Assembly (NCBI GenBank): GCA_963798795.1
Contig: CAWCUZ010000001.1
Location: 1,364,001-1,428,000 of the forward strand
Reading direction: 5' to 3'
DNA length: 64,000 nt
DNA from: CAWCUZ01 sp963798795
GTDB taxonomy: Bacteria > Acidobacteriota > Vicinamibacteria > Vicinamibacterales > SCN-69-37
Shown here: one piece after another, positions 1 to 8,393 of the stretch
Layout: each line of letters begins with the position of its first letter
Numbering within the stretch: position 1 is the first letter of the stretch
Notes under the pieces: generated by a model
Told to the model about the DNA's origin: nothing
Databases searched by the model: none
What the model saw: only the letters and a program-made list of their open reading frames with translations
Translations under genes and position numbers: made by a program

Positions 1-12
1 TGATCGCGGCTC

Positions 13-1047
13 TTGTCCATTACGGTCATCGTCCCGTTTCACCGGAACCGCGGACAGCTCGACCAGTGCCTGGCCGCAGTGCGCGGGTCCGATCGCGTCC
101 CGCGTGACATCGAGATCCTTGTCGCTGCCGATGGCAATGGCGAAGCCTGCGCCGACGTCGCCGGCCGCTACGCTGCGCGCGTGATGGCGCTGCCCGCGCA
201 GCGCGGACCGGCCGCCGCACGCAATGCCGGCGCGTGGGCCGCGCAGGGCACGCTGCTCGCGTTCGTCGACAGCGATGTCGTGGTGCACGCCGATGCGATC
301 GCGCGGATGGTTGGCGCCTTCGACGCCGATCCCGGCCTGGCCGCTGTCTTTGGTTCCTACGACGACACGCCGGCGGATCCCGGTTTCGTGTCGCAGGCCA
401 AGAACCTGTCGCACGCCTACATCCATCGCCAGGCCGATCGCGCGCCGACGACCTTCTGGGCCGGCCTGGGGGCGGTTCGGGCCGGCGCGTTCCGCGCCGT
501 CGGCGGATTCGATGAACGATTCGCGCGTCCGTCGGTCGAGGACATCGAGCTGGGCTACCGGCTGACCGCGCGCGGCTACCGGATGCGGATCGATCCCGAT
601 CTGCGCGGCTCGCACCTGAAGCGGTGGTCGTGGCTCGGGGCGATCCGGTCCGACGTGCTGGACCGCGGCATTCCGTGGACCCGTCTGCTCCATCGCTACG
701 GCGCGCTGCGCAACGACCTCAACCTCACGTGGAGCGGTCGCGTCTGCGTCATCCTGGCCTGGGTGGCCCTCGGCACGCTGCTCCTCGCCTGGCGCGCGCC
801 CTGGCTCCTCCTCGGGACCGCCGCGTCGCTCGCCCTGCTCTGGTGGAATCAGCGGGCGTACTACGCCTGGCTCGCCCGGCGGCGGGGCGTGCTGTTCGCC
901 GTCCGCTGGTTTCCGTTCCAGTTCGTTCACCACGCGCTGAACGCCGTGTCATTCCTGGTCGGCACGACGCTGCACGTCTTCGGCGCCGCCTACCCCGGCC
1001 CGTCGAACGGTTCGCGGCTCGACGAGCGGAGCCCCGCCGGCCGGTGA
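13..1047 (+). CDS. Family 2 glycosyltransferase with C-terminal membrane segments
   Basis: This 344-residue protein has the GT-A fold of family 2 glycosyltransferases and would transfer a sugar from a nucleotide donor at the inner face of the membrane. It starts with the usual beta strand (ITVIVPFHRN), has the ARNAGAW region and a DSD metal-binding motif near residue 88, and the later acceptor-side motif SVEDIELGYRL near 170. Two hydrophobic stretches at about 247-280 and a basic tail suggest membrane anchoring. The start is TTG at 13, because an in-frame TGA lies at positions 1-3 and no better start exists. The stop overlaps the next start (GTGA), so the two genes are probably translationally coupled. 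Sugar specificity cannot be read from the sequence. Confidence 0.85.
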   Translation: MSITVIVPFHRNRGQLDQCLAAVRGSDRVPRDIEILVAADGNGEACADVAGRYAARVMALPAQRGPAAARNAGAWAAQGTLLAFVDSDVVVHADAIARMVGAFDADPGLAAVFGSYDDTPADPGFVSQAKNLSHAYIHRQADRAPTTFWAGLGAVRAGAFRAVGGFDERFARPSVEDIELGYRLTARGYRMRIDPDLRGSHLKRWSWLGAIRSDVLDRGIPWTRLLHRYGALRNDLNLTWSGRVCVILAWVALGTLLLAWRAPWLLLGTAASLALLWWNQRAYYAWLARRRGVLFAVRWFPFQFVHHALNAVSFLVGTTLHVFGAAYPGPSNGSRLDERSPAGR

Positions 1048-2072
1048 CTCGGGCACGCGAGACGGACCGGCCCGGCGTCACGGTCATCCTGCCGGCCTTC
1101 AACGAGGAACGGGCCGTGGCGGCGCAGGTTCGAGCCGTCCAGCGCGTCCTCGCAGGCGCGGCCATCCCGCACGAGATCGTCGTGGTCGACGATGGCTCGA
1201 CGGATCGGACGCGGGCGGAGGCGCTCACCACCGATGCCCTGGTGCTGCACCATCACCACAACCGCGGCTACGGCGCGTCGATCAAGTCGGGCATTGCCGC
1301 CGCCCGGTACGACGCGTGCGTCATCGTCGACGCCGACAACACCTACCCGGCCGAGGAGATCCCCACGCTGCTGGCGCTGCTCGAAACGACGGACATGGTG
1401 GTTGGCGCCCGCACCCGGCCGAACGTCTCGATTCCGCCGATCCGGCGGCCGGCCAAGTGGCTCGTGGGCAAGCTCGCCGAGCAGATTGCCGGCCAGCGCA
1501 TTCCGGACCTGAACTCGGGGCTTCGGGCGTTCCGCCGCGAGTGCGTGCGGCAGTACCTGTCCATCCTGCCGAACCGCTTCTCGTTCACGACCACCATCAC
1601 GCTCGCGTACCTGGCCGACGACTATGGCGTCGTCTATCACCCGATCGAGTATTACCGCCGGACCGGGACGTCGAAAATCCGCCCGCGCCAGTTCCGGGAG
1701 TTCGTGATGCTCGTGTTCCGGATGGCGCTGCTCTTCCAGCCGCTCAAGGTATTCGTGCCGCTCGCGCTGACGGCCGGCCTCATCGGCGTTGCCAAGACCG
1801 CGATGGATGTCGTCGGCCTCTTCGTGCGCAACCCGTCGGCCGGGTGGCTGATCGTGTTCCAACGCACGCTGTCGACCTCCGCGCTGCTCTTCCTGCTCCT
1901 CGCGTTCCAGCTCCTGCTGGTCGGTCTCGTCGCCGACGGCGTGCTCCGGCGGATCGCACAGCGCAACCAGTTGCAGGCGCGATCGCACGCCGTGTGGGCC
2001 AGCCGCACGACCGAGGAGGGAATCGACGACACGACCACCGACACGCCCGCCGCCGCCGTCGACGACCGGTAA
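1044..2072 (+). CDS. Family 2 glycosyltransferase, dolichyl-phosphate-mannose-synthase/ArnC-like
   Basis: 342 residues. The N-terminal half is a family 2 glycosyltransferase resembling polyprenyl-phosphate sugar synthases: VTVILPAFNEE at the start, VVDDGSTDRT, the HNRGYGASIKSG segment and a VDADNTYP metal-binding motif near residue 95. The C-terminal part has two membrane-spanning stretches (about 230-260 and 285-310), as in ArnC/GtrB-type enzymes that load a sugar onto undecaprenyl phosphate. The GTG start overlaps the preceding stop by four bases. Its likely role is to make the lipid-linked sugar donor for the polysaccharide enzymes nearby; that role is inferred from family and context. Confidence 0.85.
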   Translation: MTRARETDRPGVTVILPAFNEERAVAAQVRAVQRVLAGAAIPHEIVVVDDGSTDRTRAEALTTDALVLHHHHNRGYGASIKSGIAAARYDACVIVDADNTYPAEEIPTLLALLETTDMVVGARTRPNVSIPPIRRPAKWLVGKLAEQIAGQRIPDLNSGLRAFRRECVRQYLSILPNRFSFTTTITLAYLADDYGVVYHPIEYYRRTGTSKIRPRQFREFVMLVFRMALLFQPLKVFVPLALTAGLIGVAKTAMDVVGLFVRNPSAGWLIVFQRTLSTSALLFLLLAFQLLLVGLVADGVLRRIAQRNQLQARSHAVWASRTTEEGIDDTTTDTPAAAVDDR

Positions 2073-2075
2073 CCG

Positions 2076-3505
2076 ATGCCGTCATCGGGCCTGCGCATCC
2101 TGATTCTCGGCGCCGGTCCGGCGGGCGTTGGCAGCGCCTTCCGGCTCGTGCGGTCCGGTCGGACGGCCGTGACCGTCGTCGAGCGCCATGGCGTCGTCGG
2201 CGGTCACGCAGGCAGTTTCGAGGTGGCCGGTCAGATCGTGGACTTCGGCAGCCATCGGCTGCATCCGGCCTGCGATCCGGAGGTGCTCGCGGACATCCGG
2301 AGCCTGCTGGGCGACGACCTGCTCGAGCGGCCGCGCCACGGACGCATCCGGCTCCACGGGCGCTGGATTCACTTCCCGTTGAAGCCGGTCGACCTGGCGC
2401 TGCGGCTGCCACCGAGCTTTGGACTCGGCGTCGCGCGCGACGCGCTGCGGAAGGTCGCCGGGCGCGGCGGCGGCGACGCACCCGACACGTTTGCCAGCGT
2501 GCTCGAGGCGGGGCTCGGGTCGACGATCTGCCGCGACTTCTACTTTCCGTACGCGCAGAAGATCTGGGGCCTTCCCGCCACCGAGCTCGGGGCGGTCCAG
2601 GCGCGCCGGCGGGTTCGCGCCGGCTCGCTCGGCCGCCTGGCCCGGAGGGTCCTCGACGCCGTTCCGGGTTTCACGCGCCCCGGAGCGGGACGGTTTTTCT
2701 ATCCCCGCCATGGCTACGGCTCGATCTCCGAGGCCTACCACCGCGCAGCTTCCAAGGGCGGCGCCAGCTTCGTCATGAATGCCGCCGTATCGGAAGTCCA
2801 TCACGAGGGCGACCGCGTCGTGGCCGCCGTGGTCGATCGCGAGGGCCAGCCGCGCCGGATCGATGCCGACCACATCTGGTCCACGATTCCCGTGTCGTTT
2901 CTCATCGACGCCCTCCGACCCGCTGCACCGGCCGACGTCGTCGCGGCCGCGCGTGCGCTCGAGTTCCGGGCCATGCTGCTCGTGTATCTGGTTCTCGAGC
3001 GGGAGCAGTTCACGGCATACGACGCACACTACTTCCCCGAGCCCCACATCCGCATCAGCCGGCTCTCCGAGCCGAAGAACTACAGCCTGACGGGGCCGCG
3101 CGGCCGCACGGTACCTGTGCGCCGAGCTGCCGTGTTCGCCGCGGGATTCCGGAGTGGCAGATGTCGGATGAGGCGCTCGGGGCGCTGGTCGCCGAGAGCC
3201 TGGAGCACGCCGCGCTCCCGCTCGGCGGGCCGCCCGCCCGGGTGGTTGTTCGTCGTCTTCGGCAGGCCTATCCCATCTACCGGATCGGCGCCGACGACCA
3301 GTTCGCCGTGGTCGACCGCTACCTCCAGCCATTCACGAACCTGCTGAGCCTGGGCCGGCAGGGGCTGTTCGTGCACGACAACACCCATCACACGCTGTTC
3401 ATGGGCTACGCCGCGGCCACATGCCTCGGCGCGGACGGCCGCTTCGACTGGGGCCGATGGCGCCAGTACCGCGACGTGTTTTCGACCCATGTCGTCGAAG
3501 ACTGA
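2076..3505 (+). CDS. FAD-dependent UDP-galactopyranose-mutase/protoporphyrinogen-oxidase-like protein (two frameshifts)
   Basis: An FAD-dependent amine-oxidase-fold protein. The N-terminus has the dinucleotide motif ILGAGPAGVGSAF, followed by a GGHAGSFE segment typical of mutase-like flavoproteins, and the C-terminal half has the VPIYR-like QAYPIYRIG and the NLLSLGRQGLF flavin-contact region. The reading frame is broken twice. An extra C follows GTAC at 3111-3115, and an extra G lies near 3155; removing both gives a continuous protein of about 475 residues. The 3' end overlaps the next gene by 17 bases. Members of this family next to glycosyltransferases often isomerise or oxidise sugar nucleotides, but the substrate is unknown here. 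A broken paralogue lies at 16878-18375. Confidence 0.75.
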
Positions 3506-4790
3506 CGCCGCCCGGCGCGCCCGTCCGGCGGCTCTCGATGGACAGAGCGGCGTCGGGCCGCGTACTCTCAGGGACGTGCCGACCACCCGCACGCCCGGCT
3601 CGACGACGCCGGCGGCCCCGCGGCCGAACGCCGCGCCGGTTTCCCTGGTCGGACGCCTCGCGCGGCACGCACGGCTGACATGGCGCGGGCTGGCCGTGCC
3701 CCCCGTGGCGAGCCCGCCGTTCCTGATCCTGTTCATCAACTCGCTCTGCAACATGCGCTGCGAGCACTGCTTCTACTGGCAGCAGCTCAACCAGCCCGAC
3801 GACCTGTCGTTCGACGAACTGGTGGCGCTCTCGGAGGACCTCGGCCCGCTCGAGAACCTCAACCTGTCGGGCGGCGAGCCGTTTCTGCGCAAGGAATTCG
3901 CCGCGATCTGCCGCCAGTTCATCCGGCAGAACGGCGTCAAGGAGATCTACGTTCCCACTAACGCCTCCTCCACCGATCGGACGGTCGCCGCCATTCGCGG
4001 CGTGCTCGAAGAGCCGAACCTGCGCCTCTTCGTCGTGGAGCTGTCGCTCGACGGCATGCCGGCGTTTCACGACGACTTCCGCAAGGCCAGGCAGTCGTTC
4101 CGCCGGGCGATGGAGACCTACGACGCGCTGGCCGCCGTCCAGCAGGAGGACCCGCGGCTGCAGATCCACGCGATCTCGACCGCCACCGATCGGAACCTCG
4201 GCGAAATCCGGATGCTGACGACGTTCCTGTTCGATCGGTGTCCGCGGCTCGGCCATCACAACCTCGCCATCATCCGGGGCGACCGCAAGAACCCGACGCT
4301 GAAAGGGCCGGCGCTGCGGGCATACCAGGACCTCTATCAGTACATGCGCCGGCTCTGGCGCCCGCGTGAGCACCGCCGCTACGGGTCCATCGTCGAACCG
4401 ATGCTGCAGCGCGCCAAGCTCAAGGCCGCCGAGCAGGAGGAACAGTTCGTGCCCTGCCGCGCCGGCGTGTTGAGCGCCGTCGTCCACGCGAACGGCGACG
4501 TCGGCGTGTGCGAGCAGCGTCCGCCCATCGGCAACCTGCGAGAGAAGCCGTTCATGGAGATCTGGCGCTCCCACGTCGCGGCCGACGTCCGGCGATCGAT
4601 CCGCCACCGCGAGTGCTACTGCACGAATGAGATCTTCATGTGGCCGAGCATCGTCTTTCAGCCCGAGCCGCTGGTGCGCTGCCTGGTCGGCTCGAGAGCG
4701 TGGGCGCAGGCGGAGCCGCTCCGGGACGACGAGCGCGCCGACTATTCCGAAGCGGCCCGGCCGTTGACGGAGCCCGTGCGAAGCGCATGA
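3489..4790 (+). CDS. Radical SAM protein with SPASM-like C-terminal cysteines
   Basis: 433 residues. The radical SAM cluster motif CNMRCEHC (Cys87, Cys91, Cys94) is present, followed by LNLSGGEPFLRKEF, the GGEP motif that contacts S-adenosylmethionine. The C-terminal part carries further cysteines in the arrangement seen in SPASM/twitch domains (CRAGVLSAVVHANGDVGVC, then CYC in the last third), with the phrase IGNL and EIW typical of such proteins. It should therefore bind one core and probably one auxiliary iron-sulfur cluster. Known relatives modify peptides, sugars or lipids. Its place inside a glycosyltransferase run, with overlaps on both sides, suggests it acts on a polysaccharide precursor or a lipid carrier, but no substrate can be named. 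Confidence 0.85.
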   Translation: MSSKTDAARRARPAALDGQSGVGPRTLRDVPTTRTPGSTTPAAPRPNAAPVSLVGRLARHARLTWRGLAVPPVASPPFLILFINSLCNMRCEHCFYWQQLNQPDDLSFDELVALSEDLGPLENLNLSGGEPFLRKEFAAICRQFIRQNGVKEIYVPTNASSTDRTVAAIRGVLEEPNLRLFVVELSLDGMPAFHDDFRKARQSFRRAMETYDALAAVQQEDPRLQIHAISTATDRNLGEIRMLTTFLFDRCPRLGHHNLAIIRGDRKNPTLKGPALRAYQDLYQYMRRLWRPREHRRYGSIVEPMLQRAKLKAAEQEEQFVPCRAGVLSAVVHANGDVGVCEQRPPIGNLREKPFMEIWRSHVAADVRRSIRHRECYCTNEIFMWPSIVFQPEPLVRCLVGSRAWAQAEPLRDDERADYSEAARPLTEPVRSA

Positions 4791-5164
4791 CGCCGCGGCC
4801 GAGCGTTTCCGTCGTGGTCGCCTCGGGCGCCGGCGGCGAGTTCCTCTTTCGGTGCCTGGACGCGCTGCGGCCGCAGGTCGACGCCGAAGGCGCCGAGCTC
4901 ATCGTTCCAGATCGCGTGGGCGGCGCCACCGCGGAGCGGCTGCGACGCGACTATCCGGGGCTGCAGGTCGTGCCCGTGCGGAACCATCCCGAGGAACTGC
5001 ACGGGCGCCTGCGGCGCGAGGGACGATTCCGCGCGAGCCGCGGCTTGATGGGCCCGTTCCTCCGGTCCGTTCCGCTGTTGCTGCCCGTGGTCGTCGTGTA
5101 CGTGTACGGCGAGTGGTGCGGCTGCGCCTTCGGCTTCGGCCGCGCGCTCGAGGAAGTGGAATGA
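4787..5164 (+). CDS. Internally shortened family 2 glycosyltransferase (probable deletion derivative)
   Basis: Only 125 residues. The first 65 or so resemble the first beta-alpha units of a GT2 domain (VSVVVASGAGGEFLFRCLDA, then a diverged second strand), and the last 45 resemble the membrane tail of the next gene (both have a hydrophobic run followed by a GEW/GEL-containing turn and RALEE/RALEK). The catalytic middle, including any DXD motif, is absent. It most likely arose from a full paralogue of the 5161-6156 gene by loss of about 200 codons while keeping frame. The ATG overlaps the previous stop, and its own stop overlaps the next start. It is probably not a working transferase. Assembly collapse is an alternative. 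Confidence 0.6.
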   Translation: MTPRPSVSVVVASGAGGEFLFRCLDALRPQVDAEGAELIVPDRVGGATAERLRRDYPGLQVVPVRNHPEELHGRLRREGRFRASRGLMGPFLRSVPLLLPVVVVYVYGEWCGCAFGFGRALEEVE

Positions 5165-6156
5165 AGCCCGTCGACACCCCCTCGACGCCGGTGCTCACCG
5201 TCGTCGTCGGGCTGATCTCCGGCCGGACGCCCGACCTCGATCGCTGTCTGGCCGCGCTCGAGGCCCAGAAGGGTGCACCAGCCCTCGAGATGCTCGTGCC
5301 GTACGACGAGCCCTGCCGGGATGTGCTGCGCCTGGCCGACCGCTATCCGGCCGTGCGCTTCATCCCGCTCGACGGCATCGACACGCGAGAGGCGCGCGCG
5401 GGCGCGACCCGGGAGCACCACGATCTGCTGTGGACGCTCGGCATCCGCCAGGCTCGCGGCCGCTTCATCGTGCTCACCGAAGATCACGCCTACGCGCATC
5501 CGGACTGGTGTGCGAGCCTGATCGACGTGCTGGATCGGCATCCCGCCGCGGCCTGCGCCGGCGGCGCCATCGAATGGGAGGCCGGCAGCCGCCTGTCGTA
5601 CGCCGTGTACCTCTGCGACTTCGGGCGGTATCAGAATCCCGTCCTCGAGGGGCCCGCTGCGTTCGTGAGCGACAGCAACGTGTGCTATCGGCGCGACGCG
5701 CTCGATGCCATCGCCGATGTCTGGCAGGGACCGTATCAGGAGGCGGTCGTGCACGGCGCGTTGACGCGCAAAGGCCTCGAGATCCGGCTCACGCCGCGCG
5801 CGATCGTCTGGCAGGGCCGCCGCGGGCTGACCTGGCGCGCGGCGCTGCGCGAACGTTTCATCTGGGGCGAGTCGTACGCCGCCGGGCGCGTGGCCGGATG
5901 GCCGTTCGCCCGCCGGCTCGTCCTCGCGGCCCTCACGCCCGCCCTGCCGTTCATCCTCACCTGGCGCCTGATCGACGGCGCGAAGCGCCGCGGCCGTGAG
6001 GTCGGGCGCGTGTGGCGGACCGCACCCGCGCTGCTGGCCTTGTTGGCGGCGTGGTCGTGCGGCGAGCTGGCGGGCTATCTCGGGGGATCGCGCGCCCTGG
6101 AGAAGCGGACCGCGTCGCTCAGCGCCGCCAGTCCTCGTCGCTCTTCCGAAAGCTGA
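5161..6156 (+). CDS. Family 2 glycosyltransferase
   Basis: 331 residues. It opens with a GT-A strand (VLTVVVGLISG), has an HHDLLWTLGIRQARGRF segment, and instead of a classical DXD carries LTEDHAYAHPDW, with Glu-Asp-His in the metal-binding position. The middle has AFVSDSNVCYRRDALD, typical of GT2 enzymes that add sugars during surface glycan assembly. The C-terminus is hydrophobic (two segments, about 245-262 and 280-300), suggesting membrane association. It begins ATGA-overlapped with the shortened paralogue before it and converges tail to tail with the minus-strand transferase, sharing 38 bases. Confidence 0.8.
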   Translation: MKPVDTPSTPVLTVVVGLISGRTPDLDRCLAALEAQKGAPALEMLVPYDEPCRDVLRLADRYPAVRFIPLDGIDTREARAGATREHHDLLWTLGIRQARGRFIVLTEDHAYAHPDWCASLIDVLDRHPAAACAGGAIEWEAGSRLSYAVYLCDFGRYQNPVLEGPAAFVSDSNVCYRRDALDAIADVWQGPYQEAVVHGALTRKGLEIRLTPRAIVWQGRRGLTWRAALRERFIWGESYAAGRVAGWPFARRLVLAALTPALPFILTWRLIDGAKRRGREVGRVWRTAPALLALLAAWSCGELAGYLGGSRALEKRTASLSAASPRRSSES

Positions 6157-7300
6157 GCTCGGCCAGTTCGGCCGCCCGATCCCAACTGAAGAGACGGGAC
6201 CGTCCGAGCGCCGCGGCCCGCAGATCGGCCTGCCGGCCCGGGTCGGCCAGAAACCGCACGATGCAGTCGGCGATCGCGGCCGGGTTCGACGGGTCGAACG
6301 CCAGTCCCGCATTCCCGACGATCTCCGGCAGGCTGCCTCGCGAACTGGCCAGCACCGGCAGGCCGCACGACATCGCCTCGACGGCCGGCAGGCCGAAGCC
6401 CTCCCACAGCGACGGAAACACGAGCGCCGTCGCGTCGCTGAGGAGCGCCGCCACGTCGGCGTCCGGGAGGTAGCCCGTGAATCGCACGTGGCGCTGCAGC
6501 GGCGGATGCGTTCTCACGAAGTCCATGAGCTCCGGCACGTTGTCCGAGAAACCCTGACCGGAGGTGTCGCCGACGATCGCCAGACACACGTCGGGACGCA
6601 CGGCGACGACCCGCAGCAGCGCCTCGAGCAGGCCCATCAGGTTCTTGTGCCGATTCATGCCGCCGACGTGAACGAGCAGCGCCGCGTCGGCCGGAAGGTC
6701 ATGTCGGCGTCGCGCATCCGCCCGCGCGGCCGGGTCCGTCACCACGTGAAACGCCGGATCGGCCGCTTCGGTGACCACGTCGATCGCGCGGGCCGGAATG
6801 CGGTGAATCGTCGCCAAGTCGGCCGCCGAGGCCTTCGACACCGTCATCGCCCGCGTGGCCTGCCATCGCGCGAGCCGGGTCTTGAGCGTCCACAAGCGAT
6901 GGTTCCAGCGTGTCTCGAACAGCAGGTGCGGAAACCGCTCGGCCGTGGCGTCGTGGAAGCACACGACGATCGGCAGCCGCGCGGGAATCGGGAAGTAGGA
7001 ATAGAGCGCCGGAAAGAAGAACAGATCGAACCGGCCTCTCCGCGCCAGCCGGCCCATCTTCCACAGGTACGGCACCGCCCGCGAACCCGTGCCGACGGCG
7101 GACTGGTTGATCGTGCGCCGCGTGTCGGCGCACCGCACGTCGGCGCCGTCCGGCAGCGGTCCCGCGGGAAGCCGATCGAAGAGCAGTGTGTAGCGGAATC
7201 CGGTTCGACGCGCGACGAGCGCGCGGAGGATCTCGCGGGTGAACCGCCCGAAGCCGCGGTTGTTGTCCCAGCTCGTCGCGTCGACGCCTACGTGCAGCAC
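6119..7300 (-). CDS. Family 4 (GT-B) glycosyltransferase
   Basis: 393 residues with a GTG start. The N-terminal Rossmann half begins LHVGVDATSWDNN and has the RGFGRFTREI segment. The donor-binding half has the signature VGGMNRHKNL, then VRFTGYLPDADVAALLSDA and the EX7E-type motif SLWEGFGLPAVEAMSCGLPV. This is a retaining GT4 mannosyl- or glucosyltransferase type. It transcribes against the preceding cluster and is divergent from the UPF0104-type gene that follows. Starts further upstream would run through the neighbouring gene antisense, so the start at 7300 is preferred. Confidence 0.88.
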   Translation of the reverse strand: MLHVGVDATSWDNNRGFGRFTREILRALVARRTGFRYTLLFDRLPAGPLPDGADVRCADTRRTINQSAVGTGSRAVPYLWKMGRLARRGRFDLFFFPALYSYFPIPARLPIVVCFHDATAERFPHLLFETRWNHRLWTLKTRLARWQATRAMTVSKASAADLATIHRIPARAIDVVTEAADPAFHVVTDPAARADARRRHDLPADAALLVHVGGMNRHKNLMGLLEALLRVVAVRPDVCLAIVGDTSGQGFSDNVPELMDFVRTHPPLQRHVRFTGYLPDADVAALLSDATALVFPSLWEGFGLPAVEAMSCGLPVLASSRGSLPEIVGNAGLAFDPSNPAAIADCIVRFLADPGRQADLRAAALGRSRLFSWDRAAELAELSFRKSDEDWRR

Positions 7301-7351
7301 GCGGGCTGATTCTACGACGCGCGCGGCGTGTTGATACGATGGCGCCGCGAC

Positions 7352-8383
7352 ATGCCGGCACCCGAACGTTCGACACGCGTCTGGCGGGGTCGCCTCCTCC
7401 GCGTGCTGGTATCGGCGGTCGTGCTGGCGGTCGTCTTCTCGTTCCTGCCGCTGCCGAACGTCCTCGCCACCATCCGGCGGATCGGCGCGGCGGACTGGCT
7501 GGCGACGTTCGCGGTGTTTCTCGCGGGCCACACGGTCGCGGCCGCGAAGTGGCAGCTGCTGGTCGGCAGCGAGGCCGGCTTCGCCGCCGTGCTGCGCGCG
7601 CACTTTGCCGGGCTGGCCGCCAACCTGTGGCTGCCCGGCCTCGCCAGCGGCGACCTCGTCCGGGCCGCCGTGCTCTACAGGCGCGTGTCCGACAAGGCGC
7701 GCCTCGCGGTGGGATCGGTCGCCGACCGGATCGTCGACAGCGTCGGCCTCCTCCTGCTCGCGGGCGGCGGATTGCTCGTTTCGCTCCGGCAGGTGCCGTC
7801 CGGCCGCAACCTGCTCGTGGGCCTGGGCCTCGCGCTGCTTGCGCTCGTCGCCGGTCTCGCGCTGACGCCGTGGATCTATCCGCGTGTGCTGAAGCGGCTG
7901 CCGGCCGGCGGCACGCTGCGTGGAGTCGGTGAACAGGTCGCTTCCGGCGTGGACGTGCTGGCCCGCCGCCCGCTGCGCCTCGTCCTCTGCCTGGTGCTCT
8001 CGATGGCGGTCCAGTCCGCGTTCGTGCTCGCCAACCTCATCCTGGCGCGAGCCACCGGCGTGCATGCCCCGCTTGCGGCGTGGTTCTTCGCGTGGCCCTT
8101 GTCCAAGATCGTCGCGATGCTGCCGATCAGCCTCGGCGGCATCGGCGTGCGCGAGGCCAGCCTCGCCGGGTTCCTGGCGCCGTTCGGCGCGGAGAGTACC
8201 GCTGTCGTCGCCACGGGCCTCCTGTGGCAGACCGTGCTGCTGGCCGGCGGCCTCGCCGGCGCCGCCACGACCATGCTGATCTCGGGTCGGGCGCGCCATG
8301 CAGCGCCCGGTCCCCCGAATGCACCGCCCGGTGCCACGAATGGAGCGCCCGGTCTTCAGACCGGGCGGCATCCCCGGGGCTGA
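7352..8383 (+). CDS. UPF0104/lysylphosphatidylglycerol-synthase transmembrane family protein
   Basis: 343 residues with about eight hydrophobic segments. The family signature is clear in AANLWLPGLASGDLVRAAVLYR and in LPISLGGIGVREASLAGFL, which match the membrane region of MprF/AglD-like proteins. These are thought to move or flip lipid-linked substrates. The ATG at 7352 is chosen over a TTG at 7328 because it directly precedes the basic N-terminal stretch before the first helix. The last 30 residues (AAPGPPNAPPGATNGAPGLQ) are encoded by the dispersed 21-bp repeat and its palindrome, so the natural C-terminus has been replaced or extended by repeat sequence. Confidence 0.85.
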   Translation: MPAPERSTRVWRGRLLRVLVSAVVLAVVFSFLPLPNVLATIRRIGAADWLATFAVFLAGHTVAAAKWQLLVGSEAGFAAVLRAHFAGLAANLWLPGLASGDLVRAAVLYRRVSDKARLAVGSVADRIVDSVGLLLLAGGGLLVSLRQVPSGRNLLVGLGLALLALVAGLALTPWIYPRVLKRLPAGGTLRGVGEQVASGVDVLARRPLRLVLCLVLSMAVQSAFVLANLILARATGVHAPLAAWFFAWPLSKIVAMLPISLGGIGVREASLAGFLAPFGAESTAVVATGLLWQTVLLAGGLAGAATTMLISGRARHAAPGPPNAPPGATNGAPGLQTGRHPRG

Positions 8384-8393
8384 AGCCCCGGGG
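8299..8393. repeat. Composite repeat: three 21-bp units plus two palindromes (family A)
   Basis: Three 21-bp units in tandem (8299-8319, 8320-8340, 8341-8361) share the core GCGCCCGGT. The third runs into the palindrome with arms GCCCGGTCT/AGACCGGGC (8347-8366), and a second palindrome with arms CCCCGGGGCT/AGCCCCGGGG follows at 8372-8393. The same composite, inverted, sits at 52048-52125, and shorter versions occur at 22.8, 57.6 and 60.6 kb. It lies where two convergent genes end, and both genes run into it. Confidence 0.85.
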
